Of a stretch of 64,000 nucleotides of DNA, positions 33,869-42,767 are shown in pieces (position 1 is the stretch's first letter; each line of letters begins with the position of its first letter). Both the position numbers and the translations under genes were made by a program. Origin of the DNA: Actinoplanes octamycinicus (GTDB taxonomy: Bacteria > Actinomycetota > Actinomycetes > Mycobacteriales > Micromonosporaceae); NCBI RefSeq assembly GCF_014205225.1, contig NZ_JACHNB010000001.1, forward strand, positions 2,771,501-2,835,500, read 5' to 3'. The notes under the pieces are model-generated. The model was not told where the DNA came from, did not search any database, and saw only the letters and a program-made list of their open reading frames with translations.

Positions 33869-36800
33869 TCAGGCCTCCTCCAGCACGAGGTGGACGTTGG
33901 TGCCGCCGGCGCCGATGGACGTCACGCCGGCGCGGCGCGGGACGTCGCCGAAGCCCATCGCCACCGGGTCCCAGGGGGCGAAGGCGCGCTGCACGGACAC
34001 CGGGGCGGCGGCGAAGTCGATCTCGGGGTTGGTCCGTTCGGCGTGCAGCGACGGCACCAGGGCGCGGTGCTGCAGCTGGAGCAGCACCTTGGCCACCTGG
34101 GCCACGCCGGCCGCTGCCTCGCCGTGGCCGATGTTGGACTTCACCGAGCCGATCGCGCGGCGCGGCCCACCCGGCCCGGGCGGCGCGAAGGCGGCGCGCA
34201 GCCCGGCGATCTCGATCGGGTCGCCCAGCCGGGTGCCGGTGCCGTGCGCCTCGATGTAGCTGACCGTCGCCGGGTCGACCTCGGCCTGCCGCAGCGCCCG
34301 GTCGATCGCCGCGGTCTGCGCGGCCGGGCTGGGGACGGTGAACCCGGTGGTCCGCCCGCCGTGGGTGAGCGCGCTGCCGCGGATCACCCCGTACACCCGG
34401 TCGCCGTCCCGCCGCGCCTGGGCCAGCGGCTTGAGCAGGAACGCGCCCACCGTCTCGGCCGGCACATAGCCGTCACCGCCGGCACCGAACGCCCGGCAGC
34501 GGCCGTCCGAGGAGAGGAACTGGTACCGCGCGAGCATCTGGTACTTCGACGGGTGCAGCGACAGGTTGACCCCACCGGCGACGGCCAGCGAGCACTCGCC
34601 GCGGCGCAGGCTCTCGGCGGCCAGGTGCAGCGCGTGCAGGGCGGACGAGCAGGCGCTGTCCAGCGTCACGCTCGGCCCGCGCAGATCCCAGGTGTAGGAC
34701 ACCCGGTTGGCGATCGCGTAGGTCTGCGAGTTGATCGGGGCGCCGGATCCGGACTCGTGCTGGACCAGCTGGTAGTTGTTGACCGTGGCGCCGGCGAAGA
34801 CGCCGACCTCGTTGCGGTGCGCCGTGCGCAGCCGGTCCCGGGTGTACCCGCCGACCTCCAGGCACCCGCGGACCGCCTCCAGGAACAGCCGTTCCTGCGG
34901 GTCCATGAACAGCGCGTCGGCCGGCGCCACCCCGAAGTAGCCGGCGTCGAACCGGTCCACGTCGGACAGGAAGCCACCCCACTTCGCGTAGACCTTCTCC
35001 GGTACGCCGCGGCGCGGGTCGAAGTACCGGTCGTGATCCCAGCGGGACGGCGGGATCTCGGTGATCGCGTCGTGGCCGTCGCACAGGTTCGCCCAGAACT
35101 CCTCGACGCTGTCCGCACCGGGGAAGCGCCCGTCGAAGCCGATGATCGCGATGCTCGACGACGGCGGCGGGTCGACCGGCCGGCTCCGCCCGGGTCGCGC
35201 GGTGGCCGCCGGCGGAGCGTCCGGCGCGGGCATCCCGACGTCGTAGTCCCGCGCGAGCCGGGCTGCCACCGCCGCCACGTCCGGGCACTCGTAGAACAGG
35301 GTGGCCGAGAGGTCCCCGAACCGGGAGCGCAGCTCGGCGTTGAGGGTCTGGATGATCAGCGAGTCGATGCCCAGGTCGGCGAACGGGGTGTCCGGCCGGA
35401 TCAGGGCCGGCGCCGACTTGGTCGCCGTGGCCACCAGCCGGCACAGCAGCGACTCCAGCTCGGCCGGCGCGCTGTCCGGCCGGTCCGGGCGCGGCGGCGC
35501 GGCGGCGGGACCCCGCGGCGTGGCCGGGTCGTCGTGCCGGTGCGGATGGCGGTCGAAGGCGTATCCCGGCAGGCCGGGCAGGCCGGGCGACCTCGGCGCC
35601 GACCAGTCCGGGTCGCCGCCGCGCCGCCAGATCTCCAGCAGCAGGGCGCCCGGCTCGCCGGCCCGGACCGGGTCCAGGCCCGCGGGCAGGCCGGCCGGCG
35701 GGTCACCGAGCAGCACCACGAGCGCGCCACGGCGACCGGCTGACCCGAGCGCGGCGGCCGGGCCGGCCGCCGCGCCGTCGCCGAGGCGTACCGGCCGCCC
35801 GGCGGCCCGGGCCGCGGTGGCCGACCGCAGCGCGGGGAGCCCGGCGAGCGGCGCCGAGCGGATCGCCGGACGCTCGGCGAGGGCGGCGGCCAGCGCGGCC
35901 GGATCGGCCTCGCCGAAGAATGCGGCGACCGCGTCGGACGGATCGATGAGCCCCCGGCTGACCAGAACGGCGAATTCGTGGGTGGCCGGCGTCAGCCACG
36001 GCGCGGGAGTCAGTTCCCAGGCCTCGTAGACGCGGACCAGGGCGACATTCACCACGAGCGCGATCGTCGCCCATTCGTCAGCCGAGAATGTCATTTCCGG
36101 ATCGTCGAACCGGCGGATCGCGGTATCGATGGCGATGGCCCGGGTGGCGAGCAGTTTCTCCCATTCCCGGACAGCCCGCCGGAACGTGTGCTGATGGTCC
36201 AGCAGGATCGCGGCGTGCCGGAGGTAGGGGGCGACGCTGTCCACCGTGGCGGCACGCTCGTCCAGCAGCCGCCGCAGGTACTCCGCCGTCGGCTCGTTCG
36301 GCGCCAGGCGCTCGGCGCCGGCCCGCACCCCGCACCCGGGCGGCTGCCGGGTGGTCAGCCGGCCGTCGCCGAGCAGGGCCTCGATCGCCTCCGGCAGCGG
36401 GACCGCGCCGCTGTGCACCAGCGCGGCAGCGCCGCCGGCCGGGCCGGGCGCGATGATCTCGGTGGGCCGGACCCCGCGCCGGGCCAGGGTGTCCAGCCAG
36501 CCCAGGGCGTCGGTGAACCGGTCGAGCAGCCGGCGCCGGGCGGGGTCCGGGTCACGCCCGGCCACCGCGGCGGCGACCTCGGGGGTGACGTCGCGGCCGG
36601 CGTGACCGGGCGGCACCGTGTCGGTGAGCAGCACGACCAGGTCCGGAGCCGAGGTCACGACGCTGATCGGACCGGGAGACTCGCCGGCGCGTACCCGGGC
36701 CAGGACGCCGGGCAGCTCCGCGGCCGGCACCCCGAAGCGGTGGGGGAGCCGCAACGACCGCTGATTGCTGGCCGCGCACAGCTCCTCGGCGGGGTGCGGC

Positions 36801-38179
36801 TGCCCGGCCCACCCGGCGAGGATGGCCAGCAGCGCCTCCCGGGTCCTCGCGGCGACCGTGAACACCGGGGCGGCGGGTGGCGTGGCGGCCGGGCCGGGAT
36901 CGGTCCGCCGGTACTCCTCGACCACCGCGTGGCAGTTGGCGCCGCCGAACCCGAAGGCGCTGACCGCCGCGACCCGCGGGCCGTCGGCCGGCCAGTCGAG
37001 CGCGCTGTCCGGGAACTCGACGTGCTCGGCCGCGCCCTGCATCACCGGGTTGGTGACCTCGCGGTTCAGGGTCGGCGGGATGGTCCGGTGGCGCAGCATG
37101 AGCAGCACCTTGATCAGCCCGGCCAGGCCGGAGCCGGCTTCCACGTGCCCGATGTTGGTCTTCACCGAGCCGACCCGCAGCGGCGTCCCCGGCCCCGGCC
37201 GGTACGCCTGGTGCAGCGCCTCCACCTCGATCGGGTCGCCGAGGCTGGTGCCGGTGCCGTGCGCCTCCACGTAGCCGACCCGGGCCGGGTCGACGCCGGC
37301 GGTCCGCAGCGCCCGGCGGATCAGGGCGGTCTGTGCGGCCACACTCGGCGCGGTGACGCTGCGGTTGTGTCCGTTGTGGTTGGTGGCGACCGCCTTGAGC
37401 ACGCCGTAGACGTGGCAGCCGAGCCGTTCCGCGGTGGCCACGCTGGTCAGCAGCACCACGCCGACGCCCTCACCGGGCACGTAGCCGTTGGCGCGGTGGT
37501 CGAAGGTGAAGCAGCGGCCGTCCGGGCTGAGCATCCGGGACTGGGTGAAGGCCAGGTAGCGCCACGGCGAGTTGATCAGGTTCACGCCGCCGACCAGGGC
37601 GAACTCGCAATCGTCGTGCAGGATGTCGGCGCGTGCCTGGCCGAGCGCGGTCAGCGAGGAGGAGCAGGCGGTGTCCACGGTCCGGCTCGGCCCGTCCAGA
37701 TCCAGCAGGTGGGAGATCCGGTTCGCCGCCATGTTCGCGTAGTTGCCGACCCCGTCGAAGACGTCCACCGGCTTGTCGTTCGCCACCGAGCGGAGCAGGT
37801 GGTCGTGAGTGGACAGCCCGATGCTGACCGAGGTGCGGGCGGACTGGAGCAGCCGCAGCGGCAGACCGGAATCCTCGACGCAGTGCCAGGCCTCCTCCAG
37901 CAGCAGGCGGTGCTGCGGGTCGATGGCGACGGCCTCGCGCGGCGAGACGCTGAAGAACGCGTGGTCGAAGCAGTCGGCGTCGGCCAGCGAACCGGCCCAC
38001 CTGCTGTTGACCGTGCCGGGCGCGGAGTCCGGCGCGAAATACCGGCCGGCCTCCCACTGGTGGTCGCCGATCGGGCCGATGGCGGTCCGGCCGGCCCGTA
38101 AGTTCTCCCAGAATTCCGTCGCATTCCGTGCCTGCGGATAACGGCATGCGACGCCCACCACAGCGATGTCCTCGCGCAT
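33869..38179 (-). CDS. PKS: KS - AT relic - ACP - KS
   Basis: 1436 residues. KS1 about 1-425 (Cys172 in DTACSSSL, EAHGTGT, KTNIGH), then a 450-residue AT-like stretch without GHSxG (APGPAGG at that place) ending in the usual LPGYAFDRHPHR linker, ACP about 905-985 with Ser940 (LGIDSLI), and KS2 about 1000-1436 (Cys1177 in DSACSSAL, EAHGTGT, KSNIGHGEA). KS2 (KWGGFLSDVDRFD, MDPQERLFLEA) resembles trans-AT PKS ketosynthases. First gene of the minus operon, with no loading domain, so the starter comes from outside, perhaps from the plus operon. Confidence 0.87.
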   Translation of the reverse strand: MREDIAVVGVACRYPQARNATEFWENLRAGRTAIGPIGDHQWEAGRYFAPDSAPGTVNSRWAGSLADADCFDHAFFSVSPREAVAIDPQHRLLLEEAWHCVEDSGLPLRLLQSARTSVSIGLSTHDHLLRSVANDKPVDVFDGVGNYANMAANRISHLLDLDGPSRTVDTACSSSLTALGQARADILHDDCEFALVGGVNLINSPWRYLAFTQSRMLSPDGRCFTFDHRANGYVPGEGVGVVLLTSVATAERLGCHVYGVLKAVATNHNGHNRSVTAPSVAAQTALIRRALRTAGVDPARVGYVEAHGTGTSLGDPIEVEALHQAYRPGPGTPLRVGSVKTNIGHVEAGSGLAGLIKVLLMLRHRTIPPTLNREVTNPVMQGAAEHVEFPDSALDWPADGPRVAAVSAFGFGGANCHAVVEEYRRTDPGPAATPPAAPVFTVAARTREALLAILAGWAGQPHPAEELCAASNQRSLRLPHRFGVPAAELPGVLARVRAGESPGPISVVTSAPDLVVLLTDTVPPGHAGRDVTPEVAAAVAGRDPDPARRRLLDRFTDALGWLDTLARRGVRPTEIIAPGPAGGAAALVHSGAVPLPEAIEALLGDGRLTTRQPPGCGVRAGAERLAPNEPTAEYLRRLLDERAATVDSVAPYLRHAAILLDHQHTFRRAVREWEKLLATRAIAIDTAIRRFDDPEMTFSADEWATIALVVNVALVRVYEAWELTPAPWLTPATHEFAVLVSRGLIDPSDAVAAFFGEADPAALAAALAERPAIRSAPLAGLPALRSATAARAAGRPVRLGDGAAAGPAAALGSAGRRGALVVLLGDPPAGLPAGLDPVRAGEPGALLLEIWRRGGDPDWSAPRSPGLPGLPGYAFDRHPHRHDDPATPRGPAAAPPRPDRPDSAPAELESLLCRLVATATKSAPALIRPDTPFADLGIDSLIIQTLNAELRSRFGDLSATLFYECPDVAAVAARLARDYDVGMPAPDAPPAATARPGRSRPVDPPPSSSIAIIGFDGRFPGADSVEEFWANLCDGHDAITEIPPSRWDHDRYFDPRRGVPEKVYAKWGGFLSDVDRFDAGYFGVAPADALFMDPQERLFLEAVRGCLEVGGYTRDRLRTAHRNEVGVFAGATVNNYQLVQHESGSGAPINSQTYAIANRVSYTWDLRGPSVTLDSACSSALHALHLAAESLRRGECSLAVAGGVNLSLHPSKYQMLARYQFLSSDGRCRAFGAGGDGYVPAETVGAFLLKPLAQARRDGDRVYGVIRGSALTHGGRTTGFTVPSPAAQTAAIDRALRQAEVDPATVSYIEAHGTGTRLGDPIEIAGLRAAFAPPGPGGPRRAIGSVKSNIGHGEAAAGVAQVAKVLLQLQHRALVPSLHAERTNPEIDFAAAPVSVQRAFAPWDPVAMGFGDVPRRAGVTSIGAGGTNVHLVLEEA

Positions 38180-38387
38180 CCCAACCGTCCCGTCGTCGTC
38201 GGAGGGAAATAATTCCGAGCCGCACGGAAAACGCTAGGCATGGCAGGGTTGCCGGTCAATGATCGCCGACCGCTAATGGTGTTCAGGAATCCCTGGGCCC
38301 CGACGATGCGGACCCCTATTCTGTTTATTTCTCATGGCACGGAATGGCCGGCCGGGGTACCGTGCTGCCCGGCGCGCACCGGAAACC
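38180..38387 (-). promoter_or_regulatory. Upstream region of PKS operon
   Basis: 208 bp holding the promoter of the minus-strand PKS operon (ribosome site GGGACGG before the first PKS) and the 3' flank of the hydrolase gene. Less GC-rich around 38,290-38,335. I see no clear hairpin. Confidence 0.35.
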
Positions 38388-39191
38388 TCAGAGCACGGTG
38401 AGGATGCGGGCGGCGACGTGCTCGGCGCCCGGGCCGAGCAGGATCGTGTAGTGGTTGACGTCCGGGACGAGTTCGGCGTCGACGCCGGTGAGCTGGTCGG
38501 CGCGGTAGAGGCCGGTGTCCTCGTCCATCAGCCCGCGGGGGGCCCAGAGCAGCGGGAACGGGGCCGGGGGCGGGTTGCGGAGCATGTCGGCGGCGTCGCC
38601 GCGAATCGCCTCCAGGTGGCAGGAGGAGCCGCTGCCGGTGAAGTCGCGCAGGATGTAGGCCTCCAGGTCCGGGCCCCAGTAGCGGCCGAGCGCCGGGTTC
38701 TGCCGGAAGTAGTCGAGGTACTCGCCGGCCGACGCGAAGGTCATCGACAGCCGGCGCATGGCCGGGCCGATCACCGCCTCCAGGGCCACGTCCACGTCGA
38801 TGCCGGCCGGCACGCCCAGCGAGATGCCGCCGTCCACCATCAGCACCGGCCCGACCCGGTCCGGGTGCTTCGCCGCGGTCGCGGCCACCACGAACCCGCC
38901 CATCGAGTGCCCGACCAGCGGGGCCCGCCGGACGCCGAAGTGCTCGGCGACAGCGATCAGGTCGTCGGCGTGTGTGCTCATCCCATAGGGTCCCGGCAAA
39001 TCCGCTGAAAACGCCCGGCCGCGCAGGTCCGGCGCGACCAGGTGCACCTTGCCGTCCAGGGCGCGCGCCACCGCGGCCCAGGAGAGAGCGTTCGCGGTGA
39101 TGCCGTGCGCGGCGATCACCACCGGCCCGTCGGCCGGCCAGCTCAGCACCCGCAGCGTGCCGCCGGCCACCGGTACGTCGATCTCCTCCAC
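38388..39191 (-). CDS. Alpha/beta hydrolase
   Basis: 267 residues from the GTG at 39,191, which has GGGAGG 9 bases upstream. Alpha/beta hydrolase fold: AAHGITANALSW (oxyanion region), nucleophile elbow GHSMGGF near residue 97, and catalytic His in PDVNHYTILL near the C-terminus. It follows the 3-hydroxybutyrate dehydrogenase in the same direction 17 bases downstream, which suggests it cleaves an ester or lactone that yields a 3-hydroxyacid. It is not obviously a PKS tailoring enzyme. Confidence 0.82.
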   Translation of the reverse strand: MEEIDVPVAGGTLRVLSWPADGPVVIAAHGITANALSWAAVARALDGKVHLVAPDLRGRAFSADLPGPYGMSTHADDLIAVAEHFGVRRAPLVGHSMGGFVVAATAAKHPDRVGPVLMVDGGISLGVPAGIDVDVALEAVIGPAMRRLSMTFASAGEYLDYFRQNPALGRYWGPDLEAYILRDFTGSGSSCHLEAIRGDAADMLRNPPPAPFPLLWAPRGLMDEDTGLYRADQLTGVDAELVPDVNHYTILLGPGAEHVAARILTVL

Positions 39192-39208
39192 TGCGACCAC
39201 CTCCCAGC

Positions 39209-39976
39209 TCAGTGCGCGGTCCACCCGCCGTCGATCATGATCGACGAGCCGGTGATGAACGAGGCCGGGGGGCTGCACAGGTAGGCGACGAACTCGGCCA
39301 CCTGCTCCGGCTCGATCAGCTTCTTGATCGCCGCCCGCTTCAACATGATCTTCTCGACCACCTCGGTCTCGGCGATGCCGTTCACCGCGGCCTGGTCGGC
39401 GATCTGCTTGTCGACCAGCGGGGTCCGGACGAATGCCGGGTTCACGCAGTTCGCGGTCACCCCGTGCTCGGCGCCCTCCAGCGCGGTCACCTTGGACAGG
39501 CCCTCCAGGCCGTGCTTGGCGGTGACGTAGGCGGCCTTGTACGGCGAGGCGACCACCCCGTGCACCGAGGAGATGTTGACGATCCGGCCCCAGCCACGGT
39601 CGTACATGTGCGGCAGCACCAGCCGGGTCAGCCGGAACGGCGCCTCCACCATCACCCGCTGGATCAGCGCGAACTTGTCCGGCGGGAACTCCGTCAGCGG
39701 CGCCACCACCTGCAGGCCGGCGTTGTTGACCAGCACGTCGACCGCGGCCGGGAGCGCGTCGACCGCGTCCAGGTCGGCGAGGTCGGCGCCGATCGCCCGG
39801 CCGCCGATCGCCGCGGCCACCTCCTTCGCCGCCCGTTCGTCGATGTCCACTGCCAGCACTTCGGCGCCCGCCGCGGCCAGTCGTTCGGCGCAGGCGCGCC
39901 CGATGCCACTGCCGGCGCCGGTCACCAGCGCGGTGCGTCCCGTGAGGTCGAGGTCGACCACGTGTGCCGTCGTCAT
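39209..39976 (-). CDS. bdhA: 3-hydroxybutyrate dehydrogenase (SDR)
   Basis: 255 residues from the ATG at 39,976. Classical SDR: TGAGSGIG cofactor loop, NNAG, Ser in NISSVHG, YxxxK as YVTAKHG, and the family-specific tail NCVNPAFVRTPLVDKQIADQ plus SFITGSSIMIDGGW. These match D-3-hydroxybutyrate dehydrogenases closely. Converts 3-hydroxybutyrate to acetoacetate with NAD. Divergent from the Liv-type importer, with operator-like sites between. Confidence 0.9.
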   Translation of the reverse strand: MTTAHVVDLDLTGRTALVTGAGSGIGRACAERLAAAGAEVLAVDIDERAAKEVAAAIGGRAIGADLADLDAVDALPAAVDVLVNNAGLQVVAPLTEFPPDKFALIQRVMVEAPFRLTRLVLPHMYDRGWGRIVNISSVHGVVASPYKAAYVTAKHGLEGLSKVTALEGAEHGVTANCVNPAFVRTPLVDKQIADQAAVNGIAETEVVEKIMLKRAAIKKLIEPEQVAEFVAYLCSPPASFITGSSIMIDGGWTAH

Positions 39977-40012
39977 GGCGGTGACCGTACGGACCAGCGA
40001 CGGTGGCGAATA

Positions 40013-40029
40013 TGTGTGCCGGCCACACA
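40013..40029. promoter_or_regulatory. Operator-like site 1 (TGTGTG-N5-CACACA)
   Basis: Inverted repeat TGTGTGCCGGCCACACA between bdhA and the ABC importer. Its half-sites match those of the perfect palindrome 70 bp further right. Confidence 0.5.
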
Positions 40030-40088
40030 AGGCGGGGCGGATCGATGTGATCGACGAAGGTGGCCTGGGTCACCACCCGCCTCCTACC

Positions 40089-40100
40089 GTGTGGCCACAC
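40089..40100. promoter_or_regulatory. Operator-like site 2, perfect palindrome GTGTGGCCACAC
   Basis: Perfect 12-bp palindrome 28 bases before the solute-binding-protein start. Its centre lies about 73 bp (seven helical turns) from site 1, suggesting one dimeric regulator controlling both directions. Confidence 0.55.
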
Positions 40101-40128
40101 CGAAAGACTTATCAACGGAAGGCGTCCG

Positions 40129-41316
40129 ATGAGGGGCTTGACGACAACCCGGCGCACACTCTTGGGCGCCGCGCTGACAGCCGTGGTGGTAACCGCGAGC
40201 GGCTGTGGCAGTCCGCAGGGGTCGGCCGGCGACGACGCGGCGATCGAGGTCGGCGTGGTCTACTCCCAGTCCGGGCCGCTGGCCAGCTACGGCGCGCAGT
40301 ACGCCGAGGGCTTCAAGGCCGGCCTGGCCTACGCGACCGACGGCACCGGCAAGATCGGTGACCGGACGATCAACGTGACCTGGACCGACGACGCCGGCGA
40401 CCCGGTCAAGGCGGTGTCCGCCGCCAAGGACCTGATCGGCAAGGGCGTCAAGGTGCTCGCCGGCTCGACCAGCTCCGGCGTCGCGCTGCAGGTGGCGCCG
40501 CTGGCCGCGGAGAACAAGGTGCTGTTCGTCTCCGGCCCGGCGGCGACCGACGGGATCACCGGGGTGAACAAGTACACGTTCCGGTCCGGCCGGCAGTCGT
40601 ACCAGGACGTGCTGACCGCCAAGGCGTTCCTCGGCGACGGCAAGAAGGTCACCGTGTTCGCCCCCGACTCGGCGTTCGGCAAGTCGAACGTGGACGCGGT
40701 CACCAAGGTGCTCGGCGGCGCCGGCGCGACGGTGACCAGCATCGCGGTGCCGGCCAGCGCCACCGACTTCACCCCGTTCGCCACCCAGATCAAGGCCGCC
40801 AAGCCGGACCTGGTCTTCGTCGCCTGGGCCGGCACCACGGCCGGCGCCATGTGGCAGGCGCTCGACCAGCAGGGCGTGCTGGCCGGCACCAAGGTCGTCA
40901 CCGGCCTGGACATCCGGGCCTCGTGGGCCGGGTTCGGGGCCGGCGCGGCCAAGCTGAACCTGCTCGCCCACTACTTCGACGGCGCCGTGGACAACCCGGC
41001 CTACCAGGCGCTCAAGGGCGCCGTGCCGGGCGGCAAGACCGACCTGTTCCACCCGGACGGCTTCGCCGCCGCGCAGATGATCGTGCACGCGCTGACCGCG
41101 AGCCCGGACGACGCGGACAAGATGGTCGGCGCGCTGGAGGGCTACAGCTTCGACTCGGTCAAGGGCAAGCTGACCGTCAGGCCCGCGGACCACGCGCTGC
41201 TGCAGCCGATGTTCCAGGCCAAGCTGACCGGTGCCGGGGACGCGGCGACCGCCACCCCGACCGGCACGATCGACGCCGAGGCCGCCGCTCCGCCGGCCGC
41301 CGCGATGAAGGGCTGA
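40129..41316 (+). CDS. ABC transporter substrate-binding lipoprotein (Liv/HAAT family)
   Basis: 395 residues. Twin-Arg-like signal (TTTRRTLLGAAL) with lipobox VVTASGC, Cys26 as the lipidated residue. The mature part is a two-lobed periplasmic-type Leu/Ile/Val-binding protein (IEVGVVYSQSGPLASYGAQY; VLAGSTSSGVALQVAPLAAE). First gene of a complete five-gene importer. Given the divergent 3-hydroxybutyrate dehydrogenase and hydrolase, the ligand may be a short hydroxyacid or related compound rather than a branched-chain amino acid. Confidence 0.88.
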   Translation: MRGLTTTRRTLLGAALTAVVVTASGCGSPQGSAGDDAAIEVGVVYSQSGPLASYGAQYAEGFKAGLAYATDGTGKIGDRTINVTWTDDAGDPVKAVSAAKDLIGKGVKVLAGSTSSGVALQVAPLAAENKVLFVSGPAATDGITGVNKYTFRSGRQSYQDVLTAKAFLGDGKKVTVFAPDSAFGKSNVDAVTKVLGGAGATVTSIAVPASATDFTPFATQIKAAKPDLVFVAWAGTTAGAMWQALDQQGVLAGTKVVTGLDIRASWAGFGAGAAKLNLLAHYFDGAVDNPAYQALKGAVPGGKTDLFHPDGFAAAQMIVHALTASPDDADKMVGALEGYSFDSVKGKLTVRPADHALLQPMFQAKLTGAGDAATATPTGTIDAEAAAPPAAAMKG

Positions 41317-41321
41317 GCCAC

Positions 41322-42068
41322 ATGACGGCCCTCGCCGTCGAGGGGGTGTCGTGGCGGATCGGCGCGGTGCCGATCGTCGACGACGTGACGCTGGAGCTGG
41401 CACCGGACGAGTTCGTCGCGCTGATCGGACCGAACGGCGCCGGCAAGACGTCGCTGTTCAACCTGATCAGCGGGCTGCGCCGGCCCAGCGCCGGCCGGAT
41501 CCGGCTCACCGGGGACGACGTGACCGCGCTGGCGCCGTACCGCCGAGCCCGGCGCGGCCTGGGTCGTACCTTTCAGACCTCCGCGGTCTTCGGGTCGCTG
41601 ACCGTCGCCGAGAACGTCGCGCTCGCCGTGCAGGCGCGCCGGGGCGGCGCGATGCGCGCCTGGCGCCGCCGCGCGGACCGGGAGATCGCCACCCGGGCCG
41701 CGGAGATCCTCGCCGAGGTGCACCTCGAGCACCGGGCCGGCCGGGACGCCGGCTCGCTCGCCCACGGCGAGAAACGCAAGCTGGAGATCGCGCTGCTGCT
41801 GGCCGGCGAGCCGCGGGTGCTGCTGCTGGACGAGCCGATGGCCGGGGTGAGCACCGAGGACGTGCCCACCCTGGTCGAGGTGATCCGCGGGCTGACCGCC
41901 GGCACCGGCCGCAGCGTGCTGATGGTCGAGCACCACATGGACGTGGTGCTCGACCTGGCCGACCGGGTCGCCGTGCTGCACCACGGCGCGCTGCTCGCGT
42001 GCGACAGCCCGGACGCCGTGATGGCGGATCCGTTCGTGCAGGAGGCATATCTGGGGGAGGGCCTGTGA
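41322..42068 (+). CDS. livG: ABC transporter ATP-binding protein, LivG-like
   Basis: 248 residues. Walker A GPNGAGKTS, Q-loop near GRTFQTSAVFG, signature region SLAHGEKRKLEIA (the LSxGQ position, here SLAHGEK), Walker B VLLLDEPMAG, H-loop His in MVEHHMDVV. LivG-type pattern. Its stop overlaps the next start (GTGA). Confidence 0.9.
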   Translation: MTALAVEGVSWRIGAVPIVDDVTLELAPDEFVALIGPNGAGKTSLFNLISGLRRPSAGRIRLTGDDVTALAPYRRARRGLGRTFQTSAVFGSLTVAENVALAVQARRGGAMRAWRRRADREIATRAAEILAEVHLEHRAGRDAGSLAHGEKRKLEIALLLAGEPRVLLLDEPMAGVSTEDVPTLVEVIRGLTAGTGRSVLMVEHHMDVVLDLADRVAVLHHGALLACDSPDAVMADPFVQEAYLGEGL

Positions 42069-42766
42069 GCACGCCGATCCTGCGGGTCGCCGACCTCTCG
42101 GTACGCCTCGGCGGCTCGCACATCCTGCAGGGCGTCACCTTCGAGGTGGCCCCGACCGGCGTCACCGCCCTGCTCGGGCGCAACGGCGTCGGCAAGACCA
42201 CCACGCTGCGCGCGATCGTCGGCGAGGTCCCGGCCGACGGCGTCATCGAGTTCGGCGGCGTGGCGACGAAGGGCCGGCCCACCCACAAGCTGGTCCGGGA
42301 AGGCCTGGCCTACGTGCCCGAGGACCGCTGCGTCTTCGCCGGCCTGACCGTGGCGGAGAACCTGCGGCTGGCCGAACGGGTCCCGGATCCGGACTACGCC
42401 CTGGTGCACGACCTCTTCCCGGAGCTGGAGCAGCGCGCCCAGCAACGGGCCGGCACGCTCTCCGGCGGGCAGCAGCAGATGGTGGCGATCGCCCGGGTGC
42501 TGCTCAACCCGAACCGGCTGCTGCTGGTCGACGAGCCCACCAAGGGCCTGGCGCCGGCCGTGGTCACCTCGGTGGCCACCGTGCTCGGCCGGGTCGCCGA
42601 GCGGGTGCCGGTGCTGCTGGTCGAACAGAACCTCGCGGTGGTGCGCAAGCTGGCCACCGACGCCGTGGTGATCGAGACCGGCCGGGTCGCCTGGCGCGGC
42701 CCGGCCACCGACCTGCTCGCGGACGGCGACGCGACGCGATCCCTGCTCGGCGTCGGGAGGCACTGA
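42065..42766 (+). CDS. livF: ABC transporter ATP-binding protein, LivF-like
   Basis: 233 residues; GTG overlaps livG by 4 bases. Walker A GRNGVGKTT, LivF-specific YVPEDRCVFAGLTVAENL, signature LSGGQQQMVAIAR, Walker B LLLVDEPTKGLAP, switch His replaced by Gln (LLVEQNLAVV) as usual in LivF. Pairs with livG on the membrane subunits. Confidence 0.9.
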   Translation: MSTPILRVADLSVRLGGSHILQGVTFEVAPTGVTALLGRNGVGKTTTLRAIVGEVPADGVIEFGGVATKGRPTHKLVREGLAYVPEDRCVFAGLTVAENLRLAERVPDPDYALVHDLFPELEQRAQQRAGTLSGGQQQMVAIARVLLNPNRLLLVDEPTKGLAPAVVTSVATVLGRVAERVPVLLVEQNLAVVRKLATDAVVIETGRVAWRGPATDLLADGDATRSLLGVGRH

Positions 42767-42767
42767 G

